A stretch of 64,000 nucleotides of DNA from Actinomadura flavalba DSM 45200 (GTDB lineage: Bacteria > Actinomycetota > Actinomycetes > Streptosporangiales > Streptosporangiaceae). The position numbers and the translations under genes were made by a program. Below, one piece after another: positions 1-7,798 of the stretch. Every line of letters starts with the position of its first letter. The stretch's first letter is position 1. The notes under the pieces are model-generated. The model was not told the DNA's origin. It saw only the letters and a list, made by a program, of their open reading frames with translations, and ran no database searches. Location of the stretch: positions 124,001 to 188,000 of the forward strand of contig NZ_KB894093.1 in assembly GCF_000374305.1 (NCBI RefSeq). The letters are read 5' to 3'.

Positions 1-60
1 GAGGGCGCGGTCGTCGCGCTGGAGGCGCACGCAGGCGTGCCCGAACTTGGTGAGACGCAT
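1..60 (-). CDS. MBL-fold metallo-hydrolase, 5' fragment
   Basis: Only the first 20 codons are inside the window; the gene runs off the left edge. The start MRLTKFGHACVRL matches the N-terminus of UlaG-like metallo-beta-lactamase-fold hydrolases, in which this strand is followed by the metal-binding HxHxDH motif (not visible here). An AAAGGA ribosome site sits about 8 bases before the ATG at 60. It lies just downstream of a small membrane protein gene on the same strand. The substrate cannot be judged from this fragment. Confidence 0.6.
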   Translation of the reverse strand, partial: MRLTKFGHACVRLQRDDRAL

Positions 61-93
61 GCCCGGATCCTTTCACGCGGGCGTGCGCCGAGG

Positions 94-270
94 TCAGCCG
101 CGTGTGTCGTCGTCGGGCAGGAACCGGAAGATCAGCACCAGCCCGACGACGACGGCGACGATCATGACGAGGGAGCGGGCCCCCACGCTGCCGATCGTCG
201 CCGCCGCGACGAAGCTCACGACCAGAATCCACACGGCGGCGAGGACGAGGCGCAACGAGGTACGGGACAT
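94..270 (-). CDS. small two-helix membrane protein
   Basis: A 58-residue protein starting MSRTSLRLVLAAVWILVV. It has two hydrophobic helices (about residues 6-24 and 30-48) joined by a short small-residue turn, and a charged C-terminus ending FLPDDDTRG. No enzymatic motif is visible and I do not recognise a family beyond a generic small actinobacterial membrane protein. An upstream in-frame start at 312 would add 14 polar residues before the first helix; the internal ATG at 270 was preferred because it places the helix near the N-terminus. It sits between a P450 gene and an MBL-fold hydrolase on the same strand. Confidence 0.5.
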   Translation of the reverse strand: MSRTSLRLVLAAVWILVVSFVAAATIGSVGARSLVMIVAVVVGLVLIFRFLPDDDTRG

Positions 271-333
271 GGAGTGCTCACGATCTTGGGTTCCGGACGG
301 GCCGCACCCCATGATCCCATCCGGCCGGGCGCG

Positions 334-1560
334 TCAGCGCAGCACGACCGGCAGATGCCGGGGCCGCCGGATCGTCGTGCTGGTGTCCCACGCGATCTCC
401 GTGGCGGGCACGGCCAGTTCCAGGCCCGGGGCGCGCGCGGCCAGCTCCTGGAGCGCGACGCGGATCTCCAGCCGGGCCAGGTGCGCGCCGACGCACATGT
501 GCGGGCCCGCGCCGAACGCCAGGTGGTCGTGGCGGGAACCGGCGGCGAGGTCCACGACGGGGTTCGGCTCCCAGGCGGCGGTGTCGATCAGCGCGAGCAC
601 CAGGTCGCCCTTCGCGACGGGCGTTCCGCCGATCTCGGTGTCGGCGGTGGCGCGGCGCGGCTGGAGCGCCTCGTACCAGGAGTTGGGGAGGGTGCGCAGC
701 AGCGTCTCCACGGCGGCCTCGGTGCCGTCGCCGGACGGCAGCGCGTCCCAGCCGCGCGTGCCGTCCTCGGCCAGCAGGAGGCTGTAGACGGACATCGAGA
801 TCGCCCCGGCGGTCGTCTCCCAGCCCGCGATGAACAGCGACGCCACCAGCAGCGCCGTCTCGACGGGGGCGAGGCCGTGGTCGTGCATGCGTCCCACGAT
901 CTCGGTGAGGAAGTCGTCGCGCGGGTGCGCGGCGCGGTCGTCGAGCAGCGCCATCGCGTACGCCGTCATGGACTGGACGGCGCGCCCGTTCACCTCCGCG
1001 CGGTCCGGGCCGGTGTACAGCAGGCCCTCGCCCCACTCCTGGAACAGGTGCCGGTCGCCCTCGGGGGCGCCGAGCAGGTCCCCGATCGCGTTCATCGACA
1101 GCGGGAAGGCGTACCCGCGCACGATGTCGAACGGCTCGGTGCCGGTGTGCGCGTCCAGCAGGCCGCGCGCGAGGGCGCGCAGGGCGGGTTCGAACTCGCG
1201 GACGCGGCGCGGGGTGAGCGCCTGGGCGATCACCGCGCGCTCGCGCCGGTGCGCGGGCCCGTCCTTGGCGAGGATGAGCCCGGCCAGCGCCGGGAACGGC
1301 GGGACGGCGTCGGCGTCACCGCGGGTGAACAGCAGTTCGTTGGCGAGCACCGCCTGGCAGAGCTTGAGGTCCGTCACGCCCCACGCCTCGTCGCCGCCCG
1401 GCAGTGTCAGCGGCACCACCGGCCCCGCGACGGGCAGCGGGACGGCCCGCCGGGGGTCTTCGGGAACGTCGGTGATATCCCGGGGAAAGGGACAGCGACC
1501 TGCACTTGCGGCCACTCCGGCGGAAGGACTCAGCACGGCGGGATTGTCAGGCATGTCCAT
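334..1560 (-). CDS. cytochrome P450 with an atypical K-helix
   Basis: A heme-thiolate monooxygenase of 408 residues, normal for a soluble bacterial P450. The heme-binding loop FGAGPHMCVGAHLAR places the proximal cysteine near residue 356, and the I-helix oxygen-activation motif AGWETT lies near 245-250. The K-helix reads VETLLRTLP near 284-292. Aligned with the usual VEELLR, the ExxR glutamate is a threonine and the only Glu is one position too early. The segment between K-helix and heme loop is also shortened (no clear PERF Arg). The ATG at 1560 was chosen over a GTG at 1569. Redox partners are not adjacent and the substrate is unknown. Confidence 0.85.
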   Translation of the reverse strand: MDMPDNPAVLSPSAGVAASAGRCPFPRDITDVPEDPRRAVPLPVAGPVVPLTLPGGDEAWGVTDLKLCQAVLANELLFTRGDADAVPPFPALAGLILAKDGPAHRRERAVIAQALTPRRVREFEPALRALARGLLDAHTGTEPFDIVRGYAFPLSMNAIGDLLGAPEGDRHLFQEWGEGLLYTGPDRAEVNGRAVQSMTAYAMALLDDRAAHPRDDFLTEIVGRMHDHGLAPVETALLVASLFIAGWETTAGAISMSVYSLLLAEDGTRGWDALPSGDGTEAAVETLLRTLPNSWYEALQPRRATADTEIGGTPVAKGDLVLALIDTAAWEPNPVVDLAAGSRHDHLAFGAGPHMCVGAHLARLEIRVALQELAARAPGLELAVPATEIAWDTSTTIRRPRHLPVVLR

Positions 1561-1650
1561 CGCTTTCACGCGGGGGTCACGGGCAGAGCAACCCGATCAC
1601 CGCCCGCCGCGCGGCGGCAACTGATTCCCCGATCTGGCAGTAAATGACAC

Positions 1651-1671
1651 TTTCATGCGCCGCACATGAAA
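1651..1671. promoter_or_regulatory. dyad upstream of the P450, possible operator
   Basis: A perfect 7-bp inverted repeat, TTTCATG and CATGAAA, separated by 7 bases, lies about 90 bases before the P450 start. Its size and spacing fit a dimeric regulator site. No dedicated regulator gene is adjacent, so the binding protein is unknown. Confidence 0.4.
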
Positions 1672-1870
1672 TGCCGCTTTACCTCACGCGAGCGGACTGA
1701 AGGTGGAAATATAAGACGTTTCCTTTACCTGCGCCTCCGCGACCGCCTCCCCGTCGCGACGCTGGCAGCGCCCCCCGGCGCTCCCGGTCCCCCGGACCGG
1801 GCGGGCCGCGCGCCGCGCCGGTCTCGCGTCCTGTTCCGGCCGCTCCACCGAACGCGCCCGTGACACGAGA

Positions 1871-1901
1871 AGGCCGGGACGGCGTGGTGCCGTCCCGGCC
1901 T
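1871..1901. terminator. strong hairpin, likely terminator
   Basis: A perfect 13-bp GC-rich stem (AGGCCGGGACGGC with its complement) closes a 5-base loop. It lies about 80 bases beyond the stop of the HesB-like gene on the minus strand. There is no T-run, as is usual for actinomycete terminators. Confidence 0.65.
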
Positions 1902-1915
1902 ACGGTGCGTGCAGC

Positions 1916-1955
1916 CCGGTCACCTGGTCGAGCGGGGTGCTGATCAGGTGACCGG
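1916..1955. repeat. inverted repeat between terminator and HesB-like stop
   Basis: CCGGTCACCTG at 1916-1926 pairs perfectly with CAGGTGACCGG at 1945-1955 around an 18-base loop. It may form a second transcript-end hairpin with the stem at 1871-1901. Confidence 0.4.
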
Positions 1956-1983
1956 TGCCGGCGCACCCGTCTGTGCGGGCGGG

Positions 1984-2277
1984 TTACACGGGCTCGGTGC
2001 CCTCGGCGATCGTGAACGCCACGTCGCCCTGCGGGTCGACCTGGGCGTCCAGGGTCTTGTCGTCGAGGAGCTGGGCGACCTCGGCCTCCAGGTAGACCTT
2101 CGCGCCCTCCTCCTCGACGATCTGGTCACCCGCCTCGGGCGCGGGGGCCACGGAGAGGCGCAGCGCCTCCGAGCCGTTGATGCCCGGTTCGATGCGGATA
2201 CCGGTGTCGGGCGGCAGTTGCGGGTCGGCGGTCACGGTACGGATCACCTGGACGGCACCGCTGGTCAGCGTGAGCAT
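1984..2277 (-). CDS. HesB/IscA-like fold protein lacking cysteines
   Basis: A 97-residue protein with the beta-rich layout of the HesB/IscA/ErpA family. Family members bind Fe-S clusters through three conserved cysteines; this protein has no cysteine at all, so a scaffold function is unlikely. Actinobacterial homologues of this kind are often labelled adhesin or Fe-S biosynthesis protein without experimental support. The start MLTLTSGAVQVI is preceded by a clear GAGGAG site. It is alone between a terminator hairpin and the LLM oxidoreductase gene. Function is unknown; the fold assignment is by pattern only. Confidence 0.65.
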   Translation of the reverse strand: MLTLTSGAVQVIRTVTADPQLPPDTGIRIEPGINGSEALRLSVAPAPEAGDQIVEEEGAKVYLEAEVAQLLDDKTLDAQVDPQGDVAFTIAEGTEPV

Positions 2278-2358
2278 GATCAGCTCCTCACGTCGTCGGG
2301 GTTGTACTGGACCCTTGCGCACCTCCCCGGGCAGGGGCCCCCTAAACACCCAGCGTGG

Positions 2359-3318
2359 TCATCCGGCGTTCGGCGCGAGCGCCCGGACGGCGTCGGCCGG
2401 GTCCAGTCCGCCGCCCGGGACGATCGCCAGGACCGGCGTGGTCAGGCCGCCGTCGACGTACTCGCGGACGCGCGCGCGGCACTTCTCCGGCGAACCGTGC
2501 ACGATGAGATCGTCCACGACCTCGTCCGGGATGACCTCCAGCGCTCTCTTGCGGTCACCGGCGGCCCACGCCTCGTTCATCGGCGCGAGCGCGTCGCCCC
2601 GGCCCAGCCACTCGTGGAACGCCCGGTACACCGGGACGGTCATGTACGCGGCGATCATCCAGCGGCCGATCGCGCGGGCCTCGTCGGCGTCGTCGGTCGG
2701 GCAGACGAACAGCCGGGCGATCAGCTCGCCGTCGTCGCCGTAGGACTCCCGGACGGTCCGGACGTCGTGCGGCGCGAGCCAGTTCGTGATCGCCGCGTCG
2801 GCCTCGCGGGCGGCGAGCCGCAGCATCCCCGGCCGCAGCGCGGCGACGGCGATCGACGGCGGCACGGCGGGCGCGGTCTCCAGCTTGAAGCCCTTCACCG
2901 CGAACGTGTCGTACTCCTCGGTGACCTTCTCGCCCGCCAGCGCGCGCCGCAGGAACCGCAGCGTGTCGCGGGTGCGCTTGTACGGCTCGTCGAACGGCAG
3001 GTCGTTCCAGCGCTGCACGATCGTCGGTGAGGACGCGCCGATGCCGAGGACGAACCGTCCCGGGGCCAGGTCGGCCAGGGTGGCGGCCTGCTGCGCGAGC
3101 AGCGCCGGGCCGCGCGTGTAGACGGGCACGATCGCGGGCCCGAGCCGCAGTTCGGGCGCCCACTGCGAGGCGAGCGCGAGCGGGACGAACCCGTCGGTGC
3201 CGTTGGTCTCGGCCGACCAGGCGTCGGTGTAGCCGAGCGCGGGCAGTTCGGCGACGAGGTCGCGGTGCCCGGCCAGCGGCAGGCCGGTCAGCGGAATGGT
3301 GAGTCCCCAGCGTGACAT
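2359..3318 (-). CDS. LLM-class (luciferase-like) F420/FMN oxidoreductase
   Basis: A 319-residue luciferase-like monooxygenase-fold protein. The sequence LADLAPGRFVLGIGASSP near residues 83-100 is typical of the F420-dependent branch, where the GIG loop contacts the cofactor. The N-terminus MSRWGLTIPLTGLP carries strand 1 of the TIM barrel. AGGAGA precedes the ATG. It begins 9 bases after the SDR stop codon, so the two are very probably cotranscribed. The neighbouring SDR, DUF35 and thiolase genes suggest it acts on a lipid or sterol-derived CoA or ketone intermediate; that substrate is inference. Confidence 0.85.
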   Translation of the reverse strand: MSRWGLTIPLTGLPLAGHRDLVAELPALGYTDAWSAETNGTDGFVPLALASQWAPELRLGPAIVPVYTRGPALLAQQAATLADLAPGRFVLGIGASSPTIVQRWNDLPFDEPYKRTRDTLRFLRRALAGEKVTEEYDTFAVKGFKLETAPAVPPSIAVAALRPGMLRLAAREADAAITNWLAPHDVRTVRESYGDDGELIARLFVCPTDDADEARAIGRWMIAAYMTVPVYRAFHEWLGRGDALAPMNEAWAAGDRKRALEVIPDEVVDDLIVHGSPEKCRARVREYVDGGLTTPVLAIVPGGGLDPADAVRALAPNAG

Positions 3319-3327
3319 GTTCTTCTC

Positions 3328-4095
3328 CTAGGCGATCGCGGGCCGGACGATGGAACCGCCGTCCACCACGAGAGTCTGGCCGGTGAGCCAGGACGCGGCC
3401 GAACCGGCCAGGAACACGGCGGCGTGCGCGATGTCCTCGGGTTCGCCGAGGCGGCCGAGCGGCAGCGCCTCGGCGATGGCCTCCTCGTTCTCCTCCCACA
3501 GCGCGCGGGCCAGGGCGGTCTTGACGAGGCCGGGCGCGATGGCGTTGACGCGGACGCGCGGGGCCAGCTCCACCGCGAACTGGCGGGTGAGGTGGATGAC
3601 GGCGGCCTTGGTGGCGTTGTAGTAGCCGATGCCGTGTTCGGTGACCATGCCGCCGACGGACGCGATGTTGATCACCGCGCCGCCGTGCTCGCGCATCGAG
3701 CGGTGCCAGGCGAGCTGCGTCCACTCCACGACCGCGTACTGGTTGACCTGGACGGTCTTGGCCGCGGCGGCGGCGTCGATGTCGGCCAGCGGCCCGAAGT
3801 AGGGGCTGGTGCCCGCGTTGTTCACCAGGACGTCGAGCCGGCCGAACTCCGCGACGGCGGCGTCGACGCAGGCGGCGGCCTGGTCGGCGTCCCCGACGTG
3901 GGCGGCGCGGGCGAGCACGCCGACGTCCGGGCAGGCGGCGCGGATCTCGGCCGCGACGGCGTCGAGCGCGTCCTGTTTGCGCGAGGACACCACGACGTTC
4001 GCGCCCTCGGCCGCCAGCGCGAGCGCGGTGGCCTTGCCGATGCCCCGGGACGCTCCCGTGACCAGGGCGGTCTTCCCTTCGAGTCCTGTGCGCAT
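3328..4095 (-). CDS. short-chain dehydrogenase/reductase
   Basis: A classical SDR of 255 residues. The NAD(P)-binding TGASRGIG is at residues 14-21, the NNAG motif at 92-95, the catalytic Ser near 146 and the YNATK catalytic Tyr159/Lys163. The C-terminal LTGQTLVVDGGS is the standard final strand. It probably oxidises or reduces a hydroxyacyl-CoA or secondary alcohol. GAGGAGG precedes the ATG. It is the first gene of a minus-strand pair with the LLM oxidoreductase, and diverges from the DUF35-thiolase operon across a palindrome at 4142-4155, suggesting shared control. Confidence 0.9.
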   Translation of the reverse strand: MRTGLEGKTALVTGASRGIGKATALALAAEGANVVVSSRKQDALDAVAAEIRAACPDVGVLARAAHVGDADQAAACVDAAVAEFGRLDVLVNNAGTSPYFGPLADIDAAAAAKTVQVNQYAVVEWTQLAWHRSMREHGGAVINIASVGGMVTEHGIGYYNATKAAVIHLTRQFAVELAPRVRVNAIAPGLVKTALARALWEENEEAIAEALPLGRLGEPEDIAHAAVFLAGSAASWLTGQTLVVDGGSIVRPAIA

Positions 4096-4141
4096 GACCC
4101 CTCCTCGGTGGTGCGTCGTCCGGCGCCACTGTAGCGAAGTG

Positions 4142-4155
4142 ACTGACGCGTCAGT
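4142..4155. promoter_or_regulatory. palindromic operator, TetR-type
   Basis: ACTGACGCGTCAGT is a perfect 14-bp palindrome midway between the divergent SDR and DUF35 genes. Partial dyad symmetry continues outside it (GTGACT on the left, AGTCAC further right). It has the size of a TetR-family site; the TetR gene at 5879 is the nearest candidate regulator. It does not match the KstR or KstR2 consensus as I know them. Confidence 0.5.
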
Positions 4156-4167
4156 TAGTCACCTTTC

Positions 4168-4199
4168 TTGACCGTGCGCTTGGTTGGTATGCTGCGCGG
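4168..4199 (+). promoter_or_regulatory. promoter for a probably leaderless operon
   Basis: TATGCT at 4188-4193 is followed by exactly six bases and then the GTG start at 4200, the spacing expected when transcription begins at the start codon. A TTGACC lies at 4168-4173 but with only a 14-base spacer, so the true -35 is uncertain. No ribosome site precedes the GTG. Confidence 0.5.
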
Positions 4200-4646
4200 G
4201 TGGACGCCACCAAGGAACGCCGCCCCGCCGTCGACGGCTGGTTCACCCCCGCCCCGGACGTGCGGCTGCTCGGCACCCGCTGCACCGCCTGCGGCACCCC
4301 CTACTTCCCCCGCAACGACCTCGCCTGCCGCAACCCGGCCTGCGAAGGCCCTCGCGACGGCAGCGAGCTGACCGAGCACACGCTGTCGGCCACGGGCCGC
4401 GTCTGGTCCTTCGCCGACGCCCGCTACCGGCCGCCGCCCCCGTCCGTGTCGCCCGAGCCGTTCCGGCCGTACATCGTCGCGGCCGTCGAACTCGACGCCG
4501 AGCGGATGGTCGTCCTCGGCCGGGTCGCCCCGGACGTCTCACTGGACGACCTGGCCGTGGGCCAGACCGTCGAACTGACCGAAGGCGTCCTGTACGAGGA
4601 CGACACCACCGCCTACACGGTCTGGATGTGGAGGCCCCTCCCATGA
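4200..4646 (+). CDS. Zn-ribbon/OB-fold DUF35 protein (thiolase partner)
   Basis: A 148-residue protein with an N-terminal rubredoxin-like zinc ribbon (Cys 28, 31, 43 and 48) and a C-terminal OB fold. This is the DUF35 architecture found as the partner of lipid-transfer thiolases and aldolases such as the ChsH2 DUF35 domain with Ltp2. Its stop codon overlaps the thiolase start by ATGA, so the two are translationally coupled and probably form a complex. The GTG start has no ribosome site but a -10 six bases upstream, suggesting a leaderless mRNA. The acyl substrate is unknown. Confidence 0.85.
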   Translation: MDATKERRPAVDGWFTPAPDVRLLGTRCTACGTPYFPRNDLACRNPACEGPRDGSELTEHTLSATGRVWSFADARYRPPPPSVSPEPFRPYIVAAVELDAERMVVLGRVAPDVSLDDLAVGQTVELTEGVLYEDDTTAYTVWMWRPLP

Positions 4647-5830
4647 GCGACGTCGTGGTGATGGGCGCGGGGATGCATCCCTGGGGCAAGTGGGGGCGGA
4701 GCTTCGTCGCGTACGGCCTGCACGCGGCCCGGGCGGCGCTCGCGGAGGCCGGGCTGGAGTGGCGCGACGTGGGATACGTCGCGGGGGCGGACACGATCCG
4801 CAACGGATACCCGGGGTTCGTCGCCGGGGCGACGTTCGCGCAGGCGCTCGGCTGGACGGGCGCGCGGGTGTCCAGCTCGTACGCGGCGTGCGCGTCGGGC
4901 GCGCAGGCGCTCGCGGCGGCGCGGGCGCAGATCCTCGCCGGGCTGTGCGACGTCGCGCTCGTCGTCGGGGCCGACGCGGCGCCCAAGGGGTTCTTCCGGC
5001 CCGTCGGCGGCGACCGGCCGGGCGATCCGGACTGGCTGCGGTTCCGTCTCCTCGGCGCGACCAACCCGCTGTACTTCGCGCTGTACGCGCGGCGCCGGAT
5101 GGCGCTGTACGGCGCGACGCCGGACGACTTCGCCCGCGTCAAGGTCAAGAACGCGCGGCACGGGCTGGGCAACCCCAACGCCCGGTACCGCAAGGAGGTG
5201 ACGGCCGCCGAGGTCGCCGCCTCCCCCGTCGTGTCCGATCCGCTGCGGCTGCTGGACGTGTGCGCGACCAGCGACGGCGGCGCCGCGCTGGTGCTGGCGT
5301 CGCAGGAGTACGCGCGGCGGCGCGGCACCGGCGCGCCGGTGCGGATCGCCGCCGTGTCGACGGTGACGCCGACGTTCCCCAAGACCGTCCTGGACCTGCC
5401 CGACTTCGCCACCGACGCGGCCGTGGCCGCCCCGCCGCCCGAGCGGCCGTTCCGCGCCGCCCTCGCGCACGCGGCCTACGAGGAGGCCGGGATCGGGCCG
5501 GACGACCTGTCGCTGGCCGAGGTCTACGACCTGTCCACCGCGCTCGAACTCGACTGGTACGAGGACATCGGACTGTGTCCCGCCGGTGCGGCCGAAACCC
5601 TGCTGCGGTCGGGCGCCACGGAACTCGGCGGGCGCGTCCCGGTGAACCCGAGCGGCGGGCTGGCGTCGTTCGGCGAGGCGGTCCCGGCGCAGGCCATCGC
5701 GCAGGTCTGCGAGCTGACGTGGCAGTTGCGCGGCACCGCCGGTGACCGCCAGGTCACCGGCGCCCGCACCGGCATCGCGGTCAACCAGGGGCTTTTCGGT
5801 CACGGTTCGGCCGTGATCGCGACGCGCTGA
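4643..5830 (+). CDS. thiolase-fold lipid-transfer protein (Ltp/SCP-x type)
   Basis: A 395-residue thiolase-superfamily protein. The nucleophile loop SSSYAACASGAQAL puts the reactive cysteine at about residue 83. Near the C-terminus, VNPSGGLASFGEAVPA replaces the GHPxGATG loop of classical thiolases, as in Ltp2-like retro-aldolases and SCP-x thiolases. Ltp2-type enzymes cleave branched sterol side-chain CoA esters together with a DUF35 partner, and such a partner is encoded immediately upstream with a 4-base overlap. Either a thiolase or a retro-aldolase reaction is possible. Confidence 0.85.
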   Translation: MSDVVVMGAGMHPWGKWGRSFVAYGLHAARAALAEAGLEWRDVGYVAGADTIRNGYPGFVAGATFAQALGWTGARVSSSYAACASGAQALAAARAQILAGLCDVALVVGADAAPKGFFRPVGGDRPGDPDWLRFRLLGATNPLYFALYARRRMALYGATPDDFARVKVKNARHGLGNPNARYRKEVTAAEVAASPVVSDPLRLLDVCATSDGGAALVLASQEYARRRGTGAPVRIAAVSTVTPTFPKTVLDLPDFATDAAVAAPPPERPFRAALAHAAYEEAGIGPDDLSLAEVYDLSTALELDWYEDIGLCPAGAAETLLRSGATELGGRVPVNPSGGLASFGEAVPAQAIAQVCELTWQLRGTAGDRQVTGARTGIAVNQGLFGHGSAVIATR

Positions 5831-5878
5831 CGTGAGACGATCCGTCCCAGGGGCTGACCACCGGACGACGGAGCGGCG

Positions 5879-6535
5879 ATGGCGCGGGGCGACGAGGACC
5901 TGACCCGGCTTCCCTCGGGCCGGCACCGGCTCTCGCGCGACTACGTCGCCCACCACCAGCGCAGCCGCATCCTGGGCGCCGTCGTCCAGGTCGCGGCCGC
6001 CGACGGCTACCAGGCGCTCACCGTCGACGCCATCATCGCGGCGGCGGGCGTTTCCCGGGCGACGTTCTACCAGCATTTCCGCAACAAGGAGGACGTTTTC
6101 CTCCGGGCCACCGACGCGGCTTTCGAGCGCATGATGGAACGCGTCGTACGCGCTTATACCGGCGAACCGGACGCCATTTCCCGGTTCAGCGCCGGACTGG
6201 GCGCGCTGCTCGACTTCCTCGCCACCGACGCCGCGACGGCGCGGGCCTGCATCGTCGAGGCGCCGACGGCCGGTCCCGCGGCGGCGGCCCGGATGGACGA
6301 CGCGCTCGCGGCGTTCGCGCAGGTCATCGCGGTGAACATGCGCGAGCTGTATCCGCACTACCCCGATCCGGACCTGCTGGCCGAGACGATCATCGGCGGT
6401 ATCTACCAGGTCGTGTATCGCCGTGTGCGGCGGGGAGAAGAGGCCGATCTGCCGGGGCTGCGGTCGGGTCTGCTCAACTCGTTCGCGCTTCCGGACCTGA
6501 ACCGGTGGGGGCCGGACGCCGCGTCCGGGACTTGA
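5879..6535 (+). CDS. TetR-family regulator
   Basis: A 218-residue repressor. The helix-turn-helix (about residues 47-70, with AAGVSRATFYQHFRNKEDVF) is a textbook TetR N-terminal domain; the C-terminal helical ligand domain is specific to this protein. A GGAG site precedes the ATG. It follows the thiolase by 48 bases in the same direction and probably regulates the divergent SDR/DUF35 promoters through the palindrome at 4142-4155. The ligand is probably a CoA ester or free lipid, by analogy with other lipid-catabolism TetR proteins. Confidence 0.85.
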   Translation: MARGDEDLTRLPSGRHRLSRDYVAHHQRSRILGAVVQVAAADGYQALTVDAIIAAAGVSRATFYQHFRNKEDVFLRATDAAFERMMERVVRAYTGEPDAISRFSAGLGALLDFLATDAATARACIVEAPTAGPAAAARMDDALAAFAQVIAVNMRELYPHYPDPDLLAETIIGGIYQVVYRRVRRGEEADLPGLRSGLLNSFALPDLNRWGPDAASGT

Positions 6536-7025
6536 ACCAGCGCTTGTTCTCACGCCATTTCCCGGTGCCCGCGACGGCCGGGCGCCCGGCCGTCCGAGCC
6601 GTCCGGCACCCCGTGTGCACGCTCCCACGGACCGTTACCGAATAACGTTCGGCCAGTTGAAGCCCGCTATCGCGATGTTCCCGGAAACCTTGGCCGCATC
6701 CGGCCAGCCCGCCGCCTGTCCCAAATGACCGGGCAGTCAGACGCGTTGACCGTGACCCGCATCACGACACCCTGCGAACTTGTCCCGGCACTCGACGGTG
6801 CGTGACGGTCCTCACACTCGCAGGGGAGGCATATACGGACATCCGGCCACCCCGTCGACCACCCGCCGAAAAATTGGTCGGCATTGTCAAGGACGTTGTC
6901 ACTCCTTGATGAACGCCGACATTCATGGTTCGGTCCGAGTGCTGCGAACGCCATTCGGCCCAGAGCACAGTGCCCGGATGGCGACCGCGCGCCTCATGTG
7001 TCCCACCCCCCGTGAAAGGCACACC
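6536..7025. other. intergenic region before the secreted protein genes
   Basis: No supported gene. It holds two small dyads: CCGAA/TTCGG around TAACG at 6638-6652, and TCAAGG/CCTTGA at 6887-6909. The stretch 6865-6920 is AT-rich relative to its surroundings and may hold the promoter of the secreted protein at 7026. A 95-codon minus-strand frame here lacks family features and is judged spurious. Confidence 0.4.
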
Positions 7026-7712
7026 ATGAGAAAGCTCGGTCGGATCTTCGTCCCCGTCGCCGGTGCGGCGGCCATCATCGCCGGCATGACCGGCACGGCC
7101 CTCGCCACCACCATCGTCTCCCTCCCCGGCGGCACCCCCTACACCGGCACCGTCCGCGCGACCAACATCGGCGGCAACGTCACCCTCTCGGGCAACGGCG
7201 CCCTCGGCGCCATCAACACGAGCTGCACGAGCGGCACGCTCGACGCGTACACGCTCTCCAACGGCACCGGCGGCCAGCTCACCGGCGTCACCCTCTCCGG
7301 CTGCACGAACAACCGCGGCGGGACCACCACGATCACCGCCCTGGGCCTGCCCTACAGCGGCGGCGGCGTCACCTACGCCCCCGTCGCGGGCGGACGCGAC
7401 GGCTACATCTACGTCAACGCGCCGAACCTGGCCGTCGACATCAAGGCCGTCCTGACCCTGCCCAGCCTCGGCATCCCGTCCCTGGAATGCCACTACACGC
7501 TGTCGAGCAGCACCCCGCTGACGATCAACCTCTTCAACAAGACCAACGCGAACCGGCCCGTGCCCGCCAACACCCACTCCCAGGGCACGCTCGCGGGCCA
7601 GTCGCTGCAGAAGAAGAGCGGGACGACCACCTGCCCGAACTCCGTCTCGGCGAACGGCAAGTTCCAGATCCTCACCCAGCCGGGCGGCGCGGACCTCCAG
7701 CTCAACCCCTGA
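7026..7712 (+). CDS. secreted protein of unknown function
   Basis: A 228-residue protein with a Sec signal peptide (MRKLGRIFVPVAGAAAII..., likely cut after TGTALA). The mature part is rich in Gly, Thr, Ser and Asn, is predicted beta-rich, and has four cysteines that could form two disulfides outside the cell. It resembles uncharacterised secreted actinomycete proteins; no catalytic motif is visible. GAAAGG precedes the ATG. It is followed by two further secreted proteins that are related to each other but not clearly to this one; a strong hairpin separates it from them. Confidence 0.75.
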   Translation: MRKLGRIFVPVAGAAAIIAGMTGTALATTIVSLPGGTPYTGTVRATNIGGNVTLSGNGALGAINTSCTSGTLDAYTLSNGTGGQLTGVTLSGCTNNRGGTTTITALGLPYSGGGVTYAPVAGGRDGYIYVNAPNLAVDIKAVLTLPSLGIPSLECHYTLSSSTPLTINLFNKTNANRPVPANTHSQGTLAGQSLQKKSGTTTCPNSVSANGKFQILTQPGGADLQLNP

Positions 7713-7748
7713 TCGCGCCGCGCGGCACCACCCCCTCCCACCCCTGAC

Positions 7749-7775
7749 GGGCCGGGCCGCCCCGCGGCCCGGCCC
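7749..7775. terminator. 12-bp hairpin between secreted protein genes
   Basis: GGGCCGGGCCGC pairs perfectly with GCGGCCCGGCCC around a CCC loop. It sits 37 bases after one stop codon and 23 bases before the next start, so it either ends the upstream transcript or limits read-through into the next gene. Confidence 0.65.
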
Positions 7776-7798
7776 GGACCACACCGGACTGGAGCACG

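Larger units (their letters stand above)
1561..1983. other. P450 upstream region without a credible gene
   Basis: This 420-base gap contains no convincing coding frame. The part nearest the P450 (1620-1725) is unusually AT-rich for the window and carries two dyads: TTTCATG-N7-CATGAAA at 1651-1671, and GGAAA/TTTCC at 1705-1723 flanking a TATAAG-like stretch. This looks like the P450 promoter region. The far end (1860-1960) holds hairpins belonging to the convergently placed HesB-like gene. Confidence 0.5.

Noticed and set aside
37..1647. Long plus-strand open frame of 536 codons antisense to the P450
   Set aside because: It is an open shadow frame caused by high GC content. The protein is Arg/Gly/Ala/His-rich with no domain, while the opposite strand has clear P450 motifs.
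6667..6954. 95-codon minus-strand frame upstream of the secreted proteins
   Set aside because: No family resemblance, no ribosome site, and it lies across small dyads in a likely promoter region.
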